The notes: generated by a model not told the origin, from the letters alone. A stretch of DNA of 64,000 nt from Shewanella maritima (GCF_004295345.1 NZ_CP036200.1:1674001-1738000), one strand, 5' to 3'; positions 26,859 to 37,545 are shown, counted from the stretch's first letter. Numbers and translations are program-made.

Positions 26859-28364
26859 TTACTGACCTTGAGGACGCATTGCTGGGAATAGAATCACGTC
26901 ACGAATAGTGTGTGTGTTAGTAAACAGCATCACTAAACGGTCGATACCAATACCTTGACCAGCTGTTGGTGGTAAACCGTGCTCTAGTGCTGTGATGTAG
27001 TCGGCATCGTAGAACATGGCTTCGTCGTCACCTGCATCTTTTGCATCAACCTGTGCTTTAAAGCGGCTATCTTGATCTTCTGCATCGTTAAGCTCTGAGA
27101 AGCCATTAGCTACTTCGCGGCCACCAATGAAGAACTCAAAACGGTCGGTAATGAAGTGGTTTTCATCGTTGCGGCGCGCAAGTGGTGAAATGTCTGCAGG
27201 GTAACCTGTAATAAAGGTAGGCTGCATAAGCTGCGGCTCTGCAGTTTCACCAAAGATTTCTTCAAGCAGCTGACCACAAGTCCAGAACTTCTCAATAGTC
27301 ATACCTAGGCTCTTAGCCAAGTTACGCATGAATTCTAGGTCTTTAACTTCTTCGTAAGTCATCGACTGAATAGTTTCGTTGTCTGGGTTGTACTTCTTGA
27401 TCGCATCTAACATGCTTAAGCGCGCGTATGGGCCGCCAAAGTCGATGGTGTGCTCTCCGTATGGTAGCTGTGGTGAGCCACATAATTCAGTGGCAATTGA
27501 GCTCAGCATTTCTTCGGTTAAGTCCATCAGATCTTTGTAGTCAGCGTACGCCATATAGAATTCCATCATGGTGAATTCTGGGTTGTGACGTGGCGATAGA
27601 CCTTCGTTACGGAAATTACGGTTAACCTCAAACACACGCTCAAAGCCACCTACAACCAAACGCTTTAGGTAAAGCTCTGGTGCAATACGCAGGTACATTT
27701 CAATGTCTAGCGCATTGTGGTGCGTGATAAATGGACGCGCTGAAGCACCACCTGGGATGCTGTGCATCATAGGGGTTTCAACTTCCATAAACTCTTTTTT
27801 CACCATGAAGTTACGAATAGCGGTAACCACTTTCGAGCGCATGATGAAAGCTTCACGAGAGTCTTCGTTAACAATTAGGTCAACGTAGCGCTGACGGTAG
27901 CGAGTTTCTTGATCTGATAGACCGTGGAACTTCTCTGGTAGTGGACGCAATGCTTTAGTTAGCAGTTGGTACTCTTCCATGTTCACGTATAGATCGCCCT
28001 TACCAGACAGGTGCAGCTGACCAGTTACACCAATGATGTCACCGATATCTAGACCTTGATAAGTTGCTTTTAAATCTTTTTGCACATCTTTAGGTGCATA
28101 AGCCTGAATGCGACCAGATACATCTTGGATAACCAAAAATGGACCACGCTTCGCCATCACGCGACCAGCAATCGAACGCTGAATGTTCATGCCTTCAAGC
28201 TCTTCTTTCGAGTAGTGGCCGTATTCTTTTTGAATATCAGCTGCCTTATGTTTTCGATCGAAGTTGTTTGGGTGACCATTTGCCGGGCAGTTTTCGCGGA
28301 TGTGATCTAATTTCGCGCGACGTTCTGCAATTAACTTGTTTTCGTCTTGAGTTTGTTCAGTCAT
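26859..28364 (-). CDS. lysS: Lysyl-tRNA synthetase, class II
   Basis: The 501-aa enzyme charges tRNA-Lys. An OB-fold anticodon-binding domain lies at about 60-150 ([20 protein letters not shown]). Class II motif 2 is [20 protein letters not shown] at about 260-280, and motif 3 is [11 protein letters not shown] near the C-terminus, followed by [12 protein letters not shown]. The start lies 12 nt after the prfB stop with a GAGAAGAAG ribosome-binding site. Length is normal. Confidence 0.98.
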   Translation of the reverse strand: MTEQTQDENKLIAERRAKLDHIRENCPANGHPNNFDRKHKAADIQKEYGHYSKEELEGMNIQRSIAGRVMAKRGPFLVIQDVSGRIQAYAPKDVQKDLKATYQGLDIGDIIGVTGQLHLSGKGDLYVNMEEYQLLTKALRPLPEKFHGLSDQETRYRQRYVDLIVNEDSREAFIMRSKVVTAIRNFMVKKEFMEVETPMMHSIPGGASARPFITHHNALDIEMYLRIAPELYLKRLVVGGFERVFEVNRNFRNEGLSPRHNPEFTMMEFYMAYADYKDLMDLTEEMLSSIATELCGSPQLPYGEHTIDFGGPYARLSMLDAIKKYNPDNETIQSMTYEEVKDLEFMRNLAKSLGMTIEKFWTCGQLLEEIFGETAEPQLMQPTFITGYPADISPLARRNDENHFITDRFEFFIGGREVANGFSELNDAEDQDSRFKAQVDAKDAGDDEAMFYDADYITALEHGLPPTAGQGIGIDRLVMLFTNTHTIRDVILFPAMRPQGQ

Positions 28365-28376
28365 CTTCTTCTCTCG

Positions 28377-29475
28377 TTACAGGCCAGATTTCAGGCTAGC
28401 TTCAATAAACTTGTCCAAGTCGCCGTCTAAGACGCTTTGGGTATTTCGGTTTTCAACGCCGGTGCGTAAATCTTTAATGCGGGCGTCATCAAGCACATAT
28501 GAACGGATTTGGCTGCCCCAACCAATATCGGATTTGGCATCTTCCGCGGCTTGCTTATCAGCGTTCTGCTTAAGCATTTCTAGCTCATACAGTTTCGCTT
28601 TTAATTGTTTCATCGCCGAGTCACGGTTTTTATGTTGCGAGCGGTCATTTTGACACTGCACAACCGTGTTCGTTGGTAAGTGAGTAATACGAATTGCAGA
28701 TTCAGTTTTGTTTACGTGCTGACCACCAGCGCCTGATGCGCGGTAGGTGTCGATACGTAAATCCGCTGGATTGATGTCAATCTCAATTGAGTCATCAATT
28801 TCTGGGTATACAAACACTGAACAGAATGAGGTGTGACGCTTACCCGATGAGTCAAATGGCGACTTACGCACTAAGCGGTGTACGCCCGTTTCAGTGCGCA
28901 ATGAGCCAAACGCATACTCGCCGCTAAATTTAACGGTCGCGCCTTTAATACCTGCAACGTCACCATCGGTTACTTCAATAAGCTCAGGTTTGTAGTCGTG
29001 TGCTTCGCCCCAACGCAAGTACATACGTAGCACCATGTTAGCCCAGTCTTGCGCTTCAGTGCCGCCAGAGCCTGATTGAATATCAAGGTAGCAATCTGCT
29101 GCATCATTCGGGCCTGAGAACATACGACGAAACTCGAGCTCTTCCAGGCGTTTTTCTAAATCGTCTAACTCAGCAGTTGCATCGTTGAAAGTATCTTCAT
29201 CTTCCTCTTCAACTGCCAGTTCAAGCAATCCTTCAATGTCTTCTAGGCCGCTGTCCATATCATCAATGGTTTTTACTACTGCTTCCAGTGATGCACGTTC
29301 CTTACCTAATGCCTGGGCATTATCAGGATCGTTCCAAACTTCAGCGCTTTCTAACTCGCGGGTGACCTCTTCTAAACGCTCACTTTTAGCAGCGTAGTCA
29401 AAGATACCCCCGAAGTAGTTCGGTGCGCTCAGCAAGTTCCTTAATTTTGGCTTTGACAGGATTAACTTCAAACAT
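28377..29475 (-). CDS. prfB: Peptide chain release factor 2, with programmed +1 frameshift
   Basis: Translation starts at ATG 29475 and gives [20 protein letters not shown] up to Leu25, where an in-frame TGA follows (29400-29398). A +1 shift at CTT-TGA-C continues as [10 protein letters not shown] to a stop at 28377, for 365 aa, the same as E. coli RF2. The factor releases peptides at UGA and UAA. The GGQ motif ([15 protein letters not shown]) and the UGA-recognition SPF motif (RKSPFDSS) are present. An apparent uninterrupted frame beginning at 29471 lacks the real N-terminus. lysS follows 12 nt downstream. Frameshifting is autoregulatory: low RF2 favours reading past the UGA. Confidence 0.97.
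29396..29412 (-). promoter_or_regulatory. prfB programmed frameshift site
   Basis: On the gene strand the site reads CGGGGGTATCTTTGAC: a G-rich internal Shine-Dalgarno-like element a few bases before the slippery CTT, the UGA stop and a C. This is the textbook RF2 recoding arrangement. Confidence 0.95.
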
Positions 29476-29635
29476 GAATTTTCAACTTAATTTAGCGATA
29501 AACAATACAATTAACCGCGCATTTTACCCCATGAGACGCCCTAAACCTAGGGGCTTTAGCGGATAAATAGCAAACATTTGCAGATTATTTTTCAAGCCCA
29601 TAACAGCTTCATTTGGCTTGACTATACTGATACAC

Positions 29636-30619
29636 ATGAGCGAACAAAAACCAACCTGCTGCTATCACGAAGATGAAGGGTTCTCATGCACCGAAGTTGC
29701 CGAGCCCTCAGGGCTTTGTTATTGGCACGACCCCCGTATCGTAAAAAACAAACCTGAAGATAAAGCCCGCCTTGAAGCTTATGCCAAAGCCGGTGGTATG
29801 CTGCGTGGTATTAGCCTTAAACGAGCTGATCTCGCGGGTATTGACTTAGTTAAACATCATTCCAAAACTGGCTTTGATATGAGCCATGCAGAATTGTACC
29901 GAGCCAATTTACGCGGCGCTCACATGTTCAACCTTAATCTTGAAAAAGCCAGCTTAATGAAGGCCGATCTGCGTGACGCCAATGTACATTGCGCCAACCT
30001 GATTGGTACTAACCTGTTAGGAGTAAAATGGCGCGGGACCAAGATAGATAATATCTGCACGGGCAAAATGCTCAAGCAAGAAAAAATGGCAAAACAAGCC
30101 GAAAAAGTAGGCGAAATGGAGATAGCGCTCGATTATTACGAGCAATCCGAAGAGATTTATCGTGATTTACATAAAGCCGCTGATCGGCAAGGCTTGTTCG
30201 CCATGGCAGGTTTTTTCATGCGCAAAGAGTTGATTATGCGTCGCCGTCGAATGCCTAAACTGTCACTCGATAGAATAATTTCAAAATCAATTGATTTGTT
30301 TTGTGGCTATGGCGAGGCACCGCTGAGGGTTATTGGTTTTTCTGTGGCGCTGATCTTCATCTGCGCTATTTGTTACTTCTTTACTGGCTTAAACTTTGAT
30401 GGGCAAGCTCATGTATTCACCACATCACTGTCATTTTCCGAAAGCATTGCGTTATTTCTAAACTGCATTTATTACTCAGTCGTTACCTTTACAACACTTG
30501 GCTATGGCGACTTTACCCCCATTGGTTTTTCACGAGCAATTGCCGCTATTGAGGCATTTACCGGCAGCTTTACCATAGCCTTATTCGTGGTAGTGTTTGT
30601 AAAAAAAATGAACCGCTAA
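29636..30619 (+). CDS. Pentapeptide-repeat protein with C-terminal ion-channel domain
   Basis: From the ATG at 29636 (an upstream TTG is less likely) the product is 327 aa. The N-terminus has a Cys/His cluster (CCYHEDEGFSC then LCYWHD) that may bind zinc. Pentapeptide repeats follow at about 55-140 (GISLKRADLAG, ELYRANLRGAHMF, SLMKADLRDANV). A helical segment with QAEKVGEMEIALDYYEQSEE follows, then two TM helices flanking the potassium-channel filter TFTTLGYGDFTP near 290-300. It is likely an inner-membrane cation channel with a soluble sensor. The ligand is unknown. Confidence 0.85.
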   Translation: MSEQKPTCCYHEDEGFSCTEVAEPSGLCYWHDPRIVKNKPEDKARLEAYAKAGGMLRGISLKRADLAGIDLVKHHSKTGFDMSHAELYRANLRGAHMFNLNLEKASLMKADLRDANVHCANLIGTNLLGVKWRGTKIDNICTGKMLKQEKMAKQAEKVGEMEIALDYYEQSEEIYRDLHKAADRQGLFAMAGFFMRKELIMRRRRMPKLSLDRIISKSIDLFCGYGEAPLRVIGFSVALIFICAICYFFTGLNFDGQAHVFTTSLSFSESIALFLNCIYYSVVTFTTLGYGDFTPIGFSRAIAAIEAFTGSFTIALFVVVFVKKMNR

Positions 30620-30636
30620 AAGCGGTTCATTTTTTA
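30601..30636. terminator. Bidirectional terminator
   Basis: AAAATGAACCGCT pairs with AGCGGTTCATTTT, with an A-run before and a T-run after, so it works on both strands. It overlaps the last codons of the channel gene and serves the converging chemoreceptor gene. Confidence 0.8.
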
Positions 30637-30654
30637 TTCTCACCAAGCTAAAGC

Positions 30655-32319
30655 TTAAATCTTAAACTGACTGACTAGAGCGCTTAACTCGTCACCGTCG
30701 TTAGCCACCTCTTGGCTTACGTTTGAAGCATCCTGACTCGATGCCAATAAGTGATTTACAATTTCTTGTACCGAGTTAATGTTGCGGTTGATCTCTTCAG
30801 TTACCGAGCTTTGCTCAGTCGCTGCAGTCGCGATTTGGGTACTCATGTCATTAATGCTGGTCACTGACGATGTCACCGCACCAAGACTTTCAGAAATCGC
30901 TCGCGATGACTCAACCGAGCTAACACAGCTTTGCTGACTTTGCTCCATTTGATCCACGGCGCTGCTCACCAGTTTATGCAGATCGGCAAGCATTTCGTTA
31001 ATCTCAACCGTACTCGCTTGGGTACGACTTGCAAGACTACGCACTTCATCAGCAACCACCGCAAAGCCGCGACCTTGCTCACCTGCCCTTGCAGCCTCAA
31101 TTGCCGCGTTAAGTGCCAGCAGGTTTGTTTGCTCAGCAATGCCACCAATCACCGTAAGTACTGAGTTAATCTTCTTCGACTGCTCGCTTAGCAATTTGAT
31201 ATTGCTCGACGCTTCATCAATTTGCTGCATTAGGGTAGAAACTTCTGTCAATGACGCATCAACACAAGATTGTGCCTCAGTTACATTTCCACTTGCTACT
31301 TGTGTCGCATCTGCCACCATACTGGTGTTTTGTGCCACTTCATTAGCCGTTGCTGACATTTCAGTGATTGCAGTAACAATTTGATCGATCTCGTTATTAT
31401 GGTTATACAGCTGATCTGACATATCGGTTGTTTGCCCATTAATTGACGCCGCCGCAGCCTTAACCTTGTTGGTTGAGTTAGAGACATCAGTAATGATGGC
31501 ATGCAGCTTATCAACAAACAGGTTAAATGCGCGCCCAAGCTGAGCAATCTCATCTTCACCGTGCACATCCAGGCGCTTGGTTAAGTCACCCTCACCTTTA
31601 GCAATATCATTAAGCGACTGCGCCATATTCTCGATTGGATCGACCATTTTCTTAGACACGATCACCACACCAAAACCAGTGGCTAAACCTAAGACTGACG
31701 CGAGCAATATCACAAAGAAAAGTTTTTCGTTCATCCGCTCTTGCTGAACAGCTTCAAACTCAGCAATATTTTCTTCAATATCGTCAATGTAGGCACCTGT
31801 ACCAAGCATCCAGTTGGTACCAGACAACATTACCGCGTAGCCAATTTTTTGCATTAGCTCGCCAGTGCCTGGCTTTTTGTAATAGTAAGTAAAACTACCT
31901 TTTCCTGATCTAGCCGCGTCCAACAGGCCGGCAACAATACGCGTACCTTGCGGATCCGCCATGTCCATTTTGTTTTGCCCTTCTAGCTCTGGCAGCATGG
32001 CATGGAAAATACTGTTGCCCTTATCGTCATAGATATAGAAGTAACCCGCTGTACCAAAGGTAAGGTTGCGCAGGGCAGCTTTAAAGTCACCGCCACCGGG
32101 TAAAGACTGCTCGTACTTGATTACCCCTTGGGCAATATCAAGCGCTTCTTTCATTTGGGTATTACGTTCTTCTAATAATTCGTTTTTGAAATGCTGAATA
32201 TCATCATGTAGGGATTGCTTTTCATTGACATAAAAAATGACAAGCAGCACACCTAGAATAAAAGTTAGCGGGATCAACGCTAGCGCTAACAATTTACTCT
32301 TAAGGGAAAGTTTGGACAT
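30655..32319 (-). CDS. Methyl-accepting chemotaxis protein with a single-Cache sensor
   Basis: The 554-aa receptor has TM1 at about 9-28, a periplasmic sCache_2-type domain at about 35-185 ([33 protein letters not shown]), TM2 at about 200-220, HAMP at about 222-275 and a signalling domain whose hairpin tip is [20 protein letters not shown] followed by [15 protein letters not shown]. The C-terminus lacks the NWETF-type tether for CheR/CheB. sCache_2 receptors usually bind small organic acids, but this ligand is not identifiable. It is monocistronic. Confidence 0.93.
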   Translation of the reverse strand: MSKLSLKSKLLALALIPLTFILGVLLVIFYVNEKQSLHDDIQHFKNELLEERNTQMKEALDIAQGVIKYEQSLPGGGDFKAALRNLTFGTAGYFYIYDDKGNSIFHAMLPELEGQNKMDMADPQGTRIVAGLLDAARSGKGSFTYYYKKPGTGELMQKIGYAVMLSGTNWMLGTGAYIDDIEENIAEFEAVQQERMNEKLFFVILLASVLGLATGFGVVIVSKKMVDPIENMAQSLNDIAKGEGDLTKRLDVHGEDEIAQLGRAFNLFVDKLHAIITDVSNSTNKVKAAAASINGQTTDMSDQLYNHNNEIDQIVTAITEMSATANEVAQNTSMVADATQVASGNVTEAQSCVDASLTEVSTLMQQIDEASSNIKLLSEQSKKINSVLTVIGGIAEQTNLLALNAAIEAARAGEQGRGFAVVADEVRSLASRTQASTVEINEMLADLHKLVSSAVDQMEQSQQSCVSSVESSRAISESLGAVTSSVTSINDMSTQIATAATEQSSVTEEINRNINSVQEIVNHLLASSQDASNVSQEVANDGDELSALVSQFKI

Positions 32320-32725
32320 CGTTTACACTCCAGGACAATTGTTACAACTAAAGTATAGGTTTTAAATAAAAGTTAATCAGGCGCTTGAGCAAACTTTTTA
32401 TGCTAAATGGATGACCTAGATCAAAAACCCCAACTTGCAACCGTCTACACAAATGTGTAGGCAGAAGGTGTCATCGTATAGTCTGCTGCAAAATTACTCA
32501 CCTCTTATTTGCTAGCTGATTAAACTTGATTCCGATTCTGTGAGCCAGATCGATTAATCATCAATGCTGCGTGAGTCAGATCCCAGGTCAAACCACCTTA
32601 GCATGTGCTAAGTGCACAAAACGCTTGATCGTTGTGAATAAGCTTGCAAAAAACACTCATAAACTGTGCGCAAAATTTGGTTCACAACTGATTCGTTATA
32701 TTTTGTAGTGCTAATAAAAGAAACG
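32320..32725. other. Intergenic region between the chemoreceptor and the MITE
   Basis: About 400 nt containing the presumed chemoreceptor promoter on the minus strand. It has short partial palindromes (for example CTACACAAATGTGTAG near 32447-32462). No gene is supported. Confidence 0.45.
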
Positions 32726-32990
32726 AGGGCCTGTTGATCTTTGCTGATTAGAATTTGTTCGAATTAAAAGCACTTTAATCGCGACGTGAGCGATGACGTC
32801 TAGTCGCCTAAACAAACTCGCTCACAACAAAGAGTAAAGTGCTTTTAAACGAACCTTTCAGGCAGCGCTTGTTGTCATTTCTACTGCGTTAACGACTTAT
32901 CATGTGGAACAACCACACATCAAAGTCGTTGTCTTGTATAAATTTCCAACAAGCAGCTGCAAAAATAATCTTGAAAGATTAACAGGCCCT
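32726..32990. mobile_element. 265-bp MITE-like element, copy 1
   Basis: The element begins AGGGCCTGTTGATCTTT and ends with the inverted complement AAGATTAACAGGCCCT, giving terminal inverted repeats of about 17 bp with one mismatch. A second copy of identical length lies at 61281-61545 and differs at only about a dozen positions. Inside, GTTCGAATTAAAAGCACTTT and AAAGTGCTTTTAAACGAAC form a further long inverted repeat. It has no coding capacity, so it looks like a miniature inverted-repeat transposable element. It ends 22 nt before the formate dehydrogenase start and may carry or replace promoter sequence. No target-site duplication is obvious. Confidence 0.85.
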
Positions 32991-33012
32991 ACCAACCTCC
33001 AAGGCCTGCACC

Positions 33013-36000
33013 ATGATTTCACTCAACATAGACGGCAAGCTCGTCACTGTCGAGCCGGAGCAAAACCTGCTCCAGGCGGCTACTAAAGCTGGCATAACTA
33101 TTCCAAGTTTATGCGACCCAATAAATAGCCAATCGACCAAGCTGCAACACAAGCAAGACTGCAACTTGTGCATAGTAGAAATCAATAACCACGATGCCAG
33201 TTGCCGCACTGCTAAAGCATGTCAAACAAAAGTGAGTGACAATATGCAGGTCACCACCCAGAGTAGCCAACTCAGTGAAATTCGCCGCAATGCATTAACC
33301 GACATCCTGTCGGATCATTTTGCTGACTGTGAAGCACCGTGCCAAACAGCCTGCCCTGCTGGTGTCGATATTCAAAGTTACTTATTTCATATCGCCCAAG
33401 GCAATCACACTGAAGCGGTAAAAGTGATTAAGCAAACTCTGCCATTGCCCTTATCTATTGGCCGCGTATGCCCAGCCTTTTGTGAGGCAGAGTGCCGCCG
33501 AGGCTTGGTAGACGAACCCGTTGCTATCCGCCAACTAAAACGCCATGCAGCGGATCTCGACCTTGCTGATGAGCACAGTTACCAGGTTGAGCGCAAAGCT
33601 GACACGGGCAAAAAGGTCGCCATTATTGGCAGTGGCCCTGCGGGATTAAGCGCAGGTTACTTTTTATCTAACCAAGGCCATCAAGTCACCATTATTGAGT
33701 CCATGCCTGAAGCAGGTGGCTGGCTCAGATACGGCATACCTGAATATCGGCTGCCAAAAGACATACTTGATAAAGAAATAGCACTTTTGTGTACCAATGG
33801 CTTAGACATAAGAACTAATACTCGCCTCGGGCAAGATGTACATTTAAAACAACTTACCGACGACTATGATGCGGTTTGTTTAGCGATTGGCGCGCAAAAA
33901 GCGGTAGCCATGGAGTACCCAGGCAGCGAACTTGGCGGCTGTTATTTAGGGGTTGATTACCTGCGTGATTACTGCACCGTAAAAACCTATAAAATAGGCA
34001 AGAAAGTTGCGGTCATAGGCGGTGGTAACACAGCTATCGACTGCGCCCGAACAGCCGTGCGCGAGGGCCATGATGTCACGATTATTTATCGCCGCACTAA
34101 AGATGCCATGCCTGCTGAACCTTACGAAATCCATGAGGCGGAAGTTGAGGGTGTTAAGTTCCACTTCTTAACTAACCCAGTCAAAAATATCAGTGACGAC
34201 AACGGCCAGGTTTGCGCTATAGAACTAGCAAAAATGGCTTTAGGCGAGCCAGACTCATCAGGTCGCCGCTCACCAAAAGCCACGGGCGATACCTTTATAG
34301 AGCAGTTTGATACCGTCATTGCTGCGGTTTCACAAACGCCTGATATGAGCTTTTTAGAGCATCCAGGTAGCCACTTAACCTCGGGCGAGCTGGCACTATC
34401 ACGCTGGAACACCTTTATTGGCTGTGAACATACTATGTCAGCAGGCGTTGATAAGTTATTTGTGATTGGCGACTCGCGTCGCGGCCCAGCAACCGCTGTT
34501 GCTGCAATTGGTGATGGTCGCAAAGCCGCAATTGCCATTGATAAGCAACTAAAACAAGGGCTGAGCTGTGAGTTAACCAAGCAAGCATTCAACTCTACCA
34601 AGGCAAATAACACCTCAGAGCTATCTGCTGAGCTTTATCCAAGCATCAAACCTCAAGCTCGCTACAAAATGAGTGAGTTAAGCGCTATTGAACGTGAACT
34701 TAACTTTAATGAGGTTGAGCAAGGCTTTGAGCCAGATGATGCCATGAAAGAAGCGGCGCGCTGCCTGGAATGTGCCTGCCAAGCCAATACCGACTGTAAA
34801 CTTCGCGACTACGCAACCGAATACCATGTTGATAGTAAGCAATTAAATGCAAGCCAGATGCAGCGTTTTAGTGTGGATAAAACCACGCCGTTCATCCAAT
34901 TTGATGCCAATCGCTGTATCAGCTGTGGCAAATGCGTCGATATCTGTGGTCAGCAAAGCGGTCACAACGTGATTCAGTTTGAACAAGACAGCTATCAAGC
35001 ATTGCCAAATGAATTGGTTGGCACAGAGCAGCGCCGCGCACCGCGCGTGGGCTTTAATGTCACTATGGCAGAAAGTGCCTGTGTGCAGTGTGGTAACTGT
35101 GTGCAGGTTTGCCCAACCGGTGCACTCGTTGATGCACGCGACAAACGTCAGGGCGCAACAGAAAAATTAGAGACAACCTCAACTATTTGCACCTACTGCG
35201 GTGTGGGCTGTCGCATCAATGTCAGCGTGTCGCCATCAACGGGTAAAATATGCCATGTTGAAGGCAGTAAAGACTCAGATGTCAACGAAGGCATGTTATG
35301 TGTCAAAGGTCGTTTCGGTTTCGACTTTATTCAAAGTGAGCAGCGTCTTACCACACCATTAATGCGCAAAAACGGTCAGCTTGAGCCATGCTCATGGGAT
35401 GACGCAATATCTGCTATCGCCAGCCGTTTTAGTGCGATTAAAGCCGCTAAAGGCGGTGATGCTATTGCTACACTGGCATCAGCAAAAGCGACTAACGAAG
35501 ATAACTTCTTACTGCAAAAATTTGTCCGCAGCGTATTAGGCACTAACAATGTTGATCACTGTGCGCGCCTTTGTCACTCAAGTACTGTTTCTGCGCTGCA
35601 ACAAAGCTTAGGCAGCGGCGCCATGACAGGTGATATTCCGGGAATTAAGGACTCAGACTTAATCTTTATTTTGGGCTCAGACACCTGTAATGCCCACCCG
35701 ATCATCGCGTCTAAAATCAAACAAGCCATTCGAGTGCACGGAGCTCGGTTAATGGTTGCTGATCCTAAACGCGTATCAATCGCCGATGATGCTGAGCTAT
35801 ATGTCGCGCAAAAACCTGGCAGCGATGTTGCGCTAATCAACGCCATCATGGGTGAGATTATTCGCAACGACTGGCATGACAAAGCCTATATCGATACCCA
35901 TACCGAACAATTTGATGCAGTTAAGCAATGTGTATTGCAGCAAAAATATCTTCCAAAGCAAGCCGCGAAAATCTGCGGCGTGTCAGCTGATGATATCAAA

Positions 36001-37236
36001 CACATGGCTAAGCTTATTGGCACTGCGGATAAAACGGCTATCTACTACGCCATGGGCGTCACCCAGCATACCTCAGGGCACGATAACGTTACCGCGATTT
36101 CTAACTTGCAAATGCTGATGGGGAACCTAGGTAAATCAGGCGCTGGGATTAACCCACTGCGTGGTCAGAGTAACGTACAAGGCGCTTGTGATATGGGCGC
36201 GCTACCTCAGTACTATACTGGCTATCAAAAAGTGGATAACCCAGTTGTACAAGCTAAATTTGAACAAGTCTGGAATACCCAACTATCACCGAATGTGGGC
36301 TTAACGGCTACAGAAGTAATGAGCGCGATTTGCGAGCAAAAGGTCGATGCGCTGTTTGTGATGGGTGAAAACCCAGTACTTAGCGACCCAGATCAAGCTC
36401 ACGTGATTGACGCGCTTGAAAGGCTACCGTTTTTGGTAGTGCAAGATATCTTCTTAACCGAAACGGCTCAGTATGCTGACATCGTATTACCTGCAGCTGC
36501 ATTCGCAGAAAAGCATGGCCACTTCACCAATACTGAGCGCCGAGTGCAACGTTTAGAACCAGTGCTAACACCACCCGGTCAAGCCAAACAGGACTGGCGT
36601 ATCGTACAGGCAATTGCCAACAACATGGGCGCAAACTGGCAATATGATAATGAACAAGCGATTACCGCTGAAATCAATCTGGTTACGCCACAATATCAAG
36701 GCATCACCTGGGCGCGTTTAAACAATGACACAGACGGCAAGCCTGCTATAGGCATTCAATGGCCGTGTGCAGATGAGCAACATCCAGGCACACCTGTGAT
36801 GCATGCTAATGGTCCGGTTCGTGGTAAAGGCTTATTCACGGCTGTTGAGTATCGCGCCGCAGCTGAAGAAACCTGTGAGGAATATCCGTTAGTGTTGTCG
36901 ACTGGGCGACTACTTGAGCAGTTCCACACAGGTACGCTAAGTCGTAAAACCCAAGGTTTAGATAAGCTAGGTCAGCCTCAGGTGATGATTTCGGTTTATG
37001 ATGCTGAAAAACTGGGGATTGGTAATGGCGAAGTCATTAAGCTATCTACCCGCCGCGGTGAAATCACCATACGCGCGTTTGTTACCAAACGTGCTCAAGC
37101 GGGCGTGCTGTTTTTGCCATTCCACTTTGTTGAAGCCGCTGCAAACAAACTAACGATTAATGCTGTCGACCCTGTCGCTAAGATCCCTGAATACAAGGTC
37201 TGCGCGGTCAAAGCTGAGAGGTTAGAAGCGTTATAA
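33013..37236 (+). CDS. Fused formate dehydrogenase alpha/NAD(P)H oxidoreductase
   Basis: This 1407-aa multidomain enzyme has an N-terminal 2Fe-2S ferredoxin-like region (about 1-80), a GltD-type Fe-S domain (about 95-185, CEAPCQTACPAGVD), a FAD site VAIIGSGPAGLSAG near 200, an NADPH site VAVIGGGNTAIDCA near 330, 4Fe-4S clusters CISCGKCVDIC near 636 and CVQCGNCVQVCP near 693, and a molybdopterin oxidoreductase from about 727 (CTYCGVGC) to the end. The active-site loop HCARLCHS has Cys854 where FDH-H has selenocysteine. It probably oxidises formate and passes electrons to NAD(P) through the fused flavin module. AAGG 8 nt upstream supports the start. The exact substrate and acceptor are inferred. 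Confidence 0.92.
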   Translation: MISLNIDGKLVTVEPEQNLLQAATKAGITIPSLCDPINSQSTKLQHKQDCNLCIVEINNHDASCRTAKACQTKVSDNMQVTTQSSQLSEIRRNALTDILSDHFADCEAPCQTACPAGVDIQSYLFHIAQGNHTEAVKVIKQTLPLPLSIGRVCPAFCEAECRRGLVDEPVAIRQLKRHAADLDLADEHSYQVERKADTGKKVAIIGSGPAGLSAGYFLSNQGHQVTIIESMPEAGGWLRYGIPEYRLPKDILDKEIALLCTNGLDIRTNTRLGQDVHLKQLTDDYDAVCLAIGAQKAVAMEYPGSELGGCYLGVDYLRDYCTVKTYKIGKKVAVIGGGNTAIDCARTAVREGHDVTIIYRRTKDAMPAEPYEIHEAEVEGVKFHFLTNPVKNISDDNGQVCAIELAKMALGEPDSSGRRSPKATGDTFIEQFDTVIAAVSQTPDMSFLEHPGSHLTSGELALSRWNTFIGCEHTMSAGVDKLFVIGDSRRGPATAVAAIGDGRKAAIAIDKQLKQGLSCELTKQAFNSTKANNTSELSAELYPSIKPQARYKMSELSAIERELNFNEVEQGFEPDDAMKEAARCLECACQANTDCKLRDYATEYHVDSKQLNASQMQRFSVDKTTPFIQFDANRCISCGKCVDICGQQSGHNVIQFEQDSYQALPNELVGTEQRRAPRVGFNVTMAESACVQCGNCVQVCPTGALVDARDKRQGATEKLETTSTICTYCGVGCRINVSVSPSTGKICHVEGSKDSDVNEGMLCVKGRFGFDFIQSEQRLTTPLMRKNGQLEPCSWDDAISAIASRFSAIKAAKGGDAIATLASAKATNEDNFLLQKFVRSVLGTNNVDHCARLCHSSTVSALQQSLGSGAMTGDIPGIKDSDLIFILGSDTCNAHPIIASKIKQAIRVHGARLMVADPKRVSIADDAELYVAQKPGSDVALINAIMGEIIRNDWHDKAYIDTHTEQFDAVKQCVLQQKYLPKQAAKICGVSADDIKHMAKLIGTADKTAIYYAMGVTQHTSGHDNVTAISNLQMLMGNLGKSGAGINPLRGQSNVQGACDMGALPQYYTGYQKVDNPVVQAKFEQVWNTQLSPNVGLTATEVMSAICEQKVDALFVMGENPVLSDPDQAHVIDALERLPFLVVQDIFLTETAQYADIVLPAAAFAEKHGHFTNTERRVQRLEPVLTPPGQAKQDWRIVQAIANNMGANWQYDNEQAITAEINLVTPQYQGITWARLNNDTDGKPAIGIQWPCADEQHPGTPVMHANGPVRGKGLFTAVEYRAAAEETCEEYPLVLSTGRLLEQFHTGTLSRKTQGLDKLGQPQVMISVYDAEKLGIGNGEVIKLSTRRGEITIRAFVTKRAQAGVLFLPFHFVEAAANKLTINAVDPVAKIPEYKVCAVKAERLEAL

Positions 37237-37266
37237 TCCCCAAGCTTAATACTCGCTTTGTAACTT

Positions 37267-37520
37267 TTGGGTCAGAGTCACAACTCTGACCCAAATGTTA
37301 AAAGTGGCTACTTTCCAGTCCGAAAACCTAAAAAAAACCTTTAAACAGATTTAAAAACCCAATTTTAATCCAAATAAAAGATTAGAATTTAACATTTTAC
37401 TCTGACCCAAATGTTAATAAGCAGAGTTGACTAGCTATACGGAGTTCTAATTACTGGTCTAAAAATCGTTTTTTAATCTATTTAAGGGATTAGAATTTAA
37501 CAGTTTACTCTGACCCAAAC
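37267..37520. repeat. REP/RAYT-like repeats with GGGTCAGAGT motifs
   Basis: The 309-nt gap after the dehydrogenase holds three TCTGACCCAAA motifs. The first is a hairpin (TTGGGTCAGAGT/CTCTGACCCAA, 37267-37294). Two units, near 37379-37417 and 37489-37528, share GATTAGAATTTAACA followed by GTTTACTCTGACCCAAA or TTTTACTCTGACCCAAA. Such GGGTCAGAGT hairpins are frequently associated with REP-type elements mobilised by RAYT transposases. No transposase gene is present here. Confidence 0.65.
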
Positions 37521-37545
37521 TGATATCTGTTAAGCGAGCACAGGG

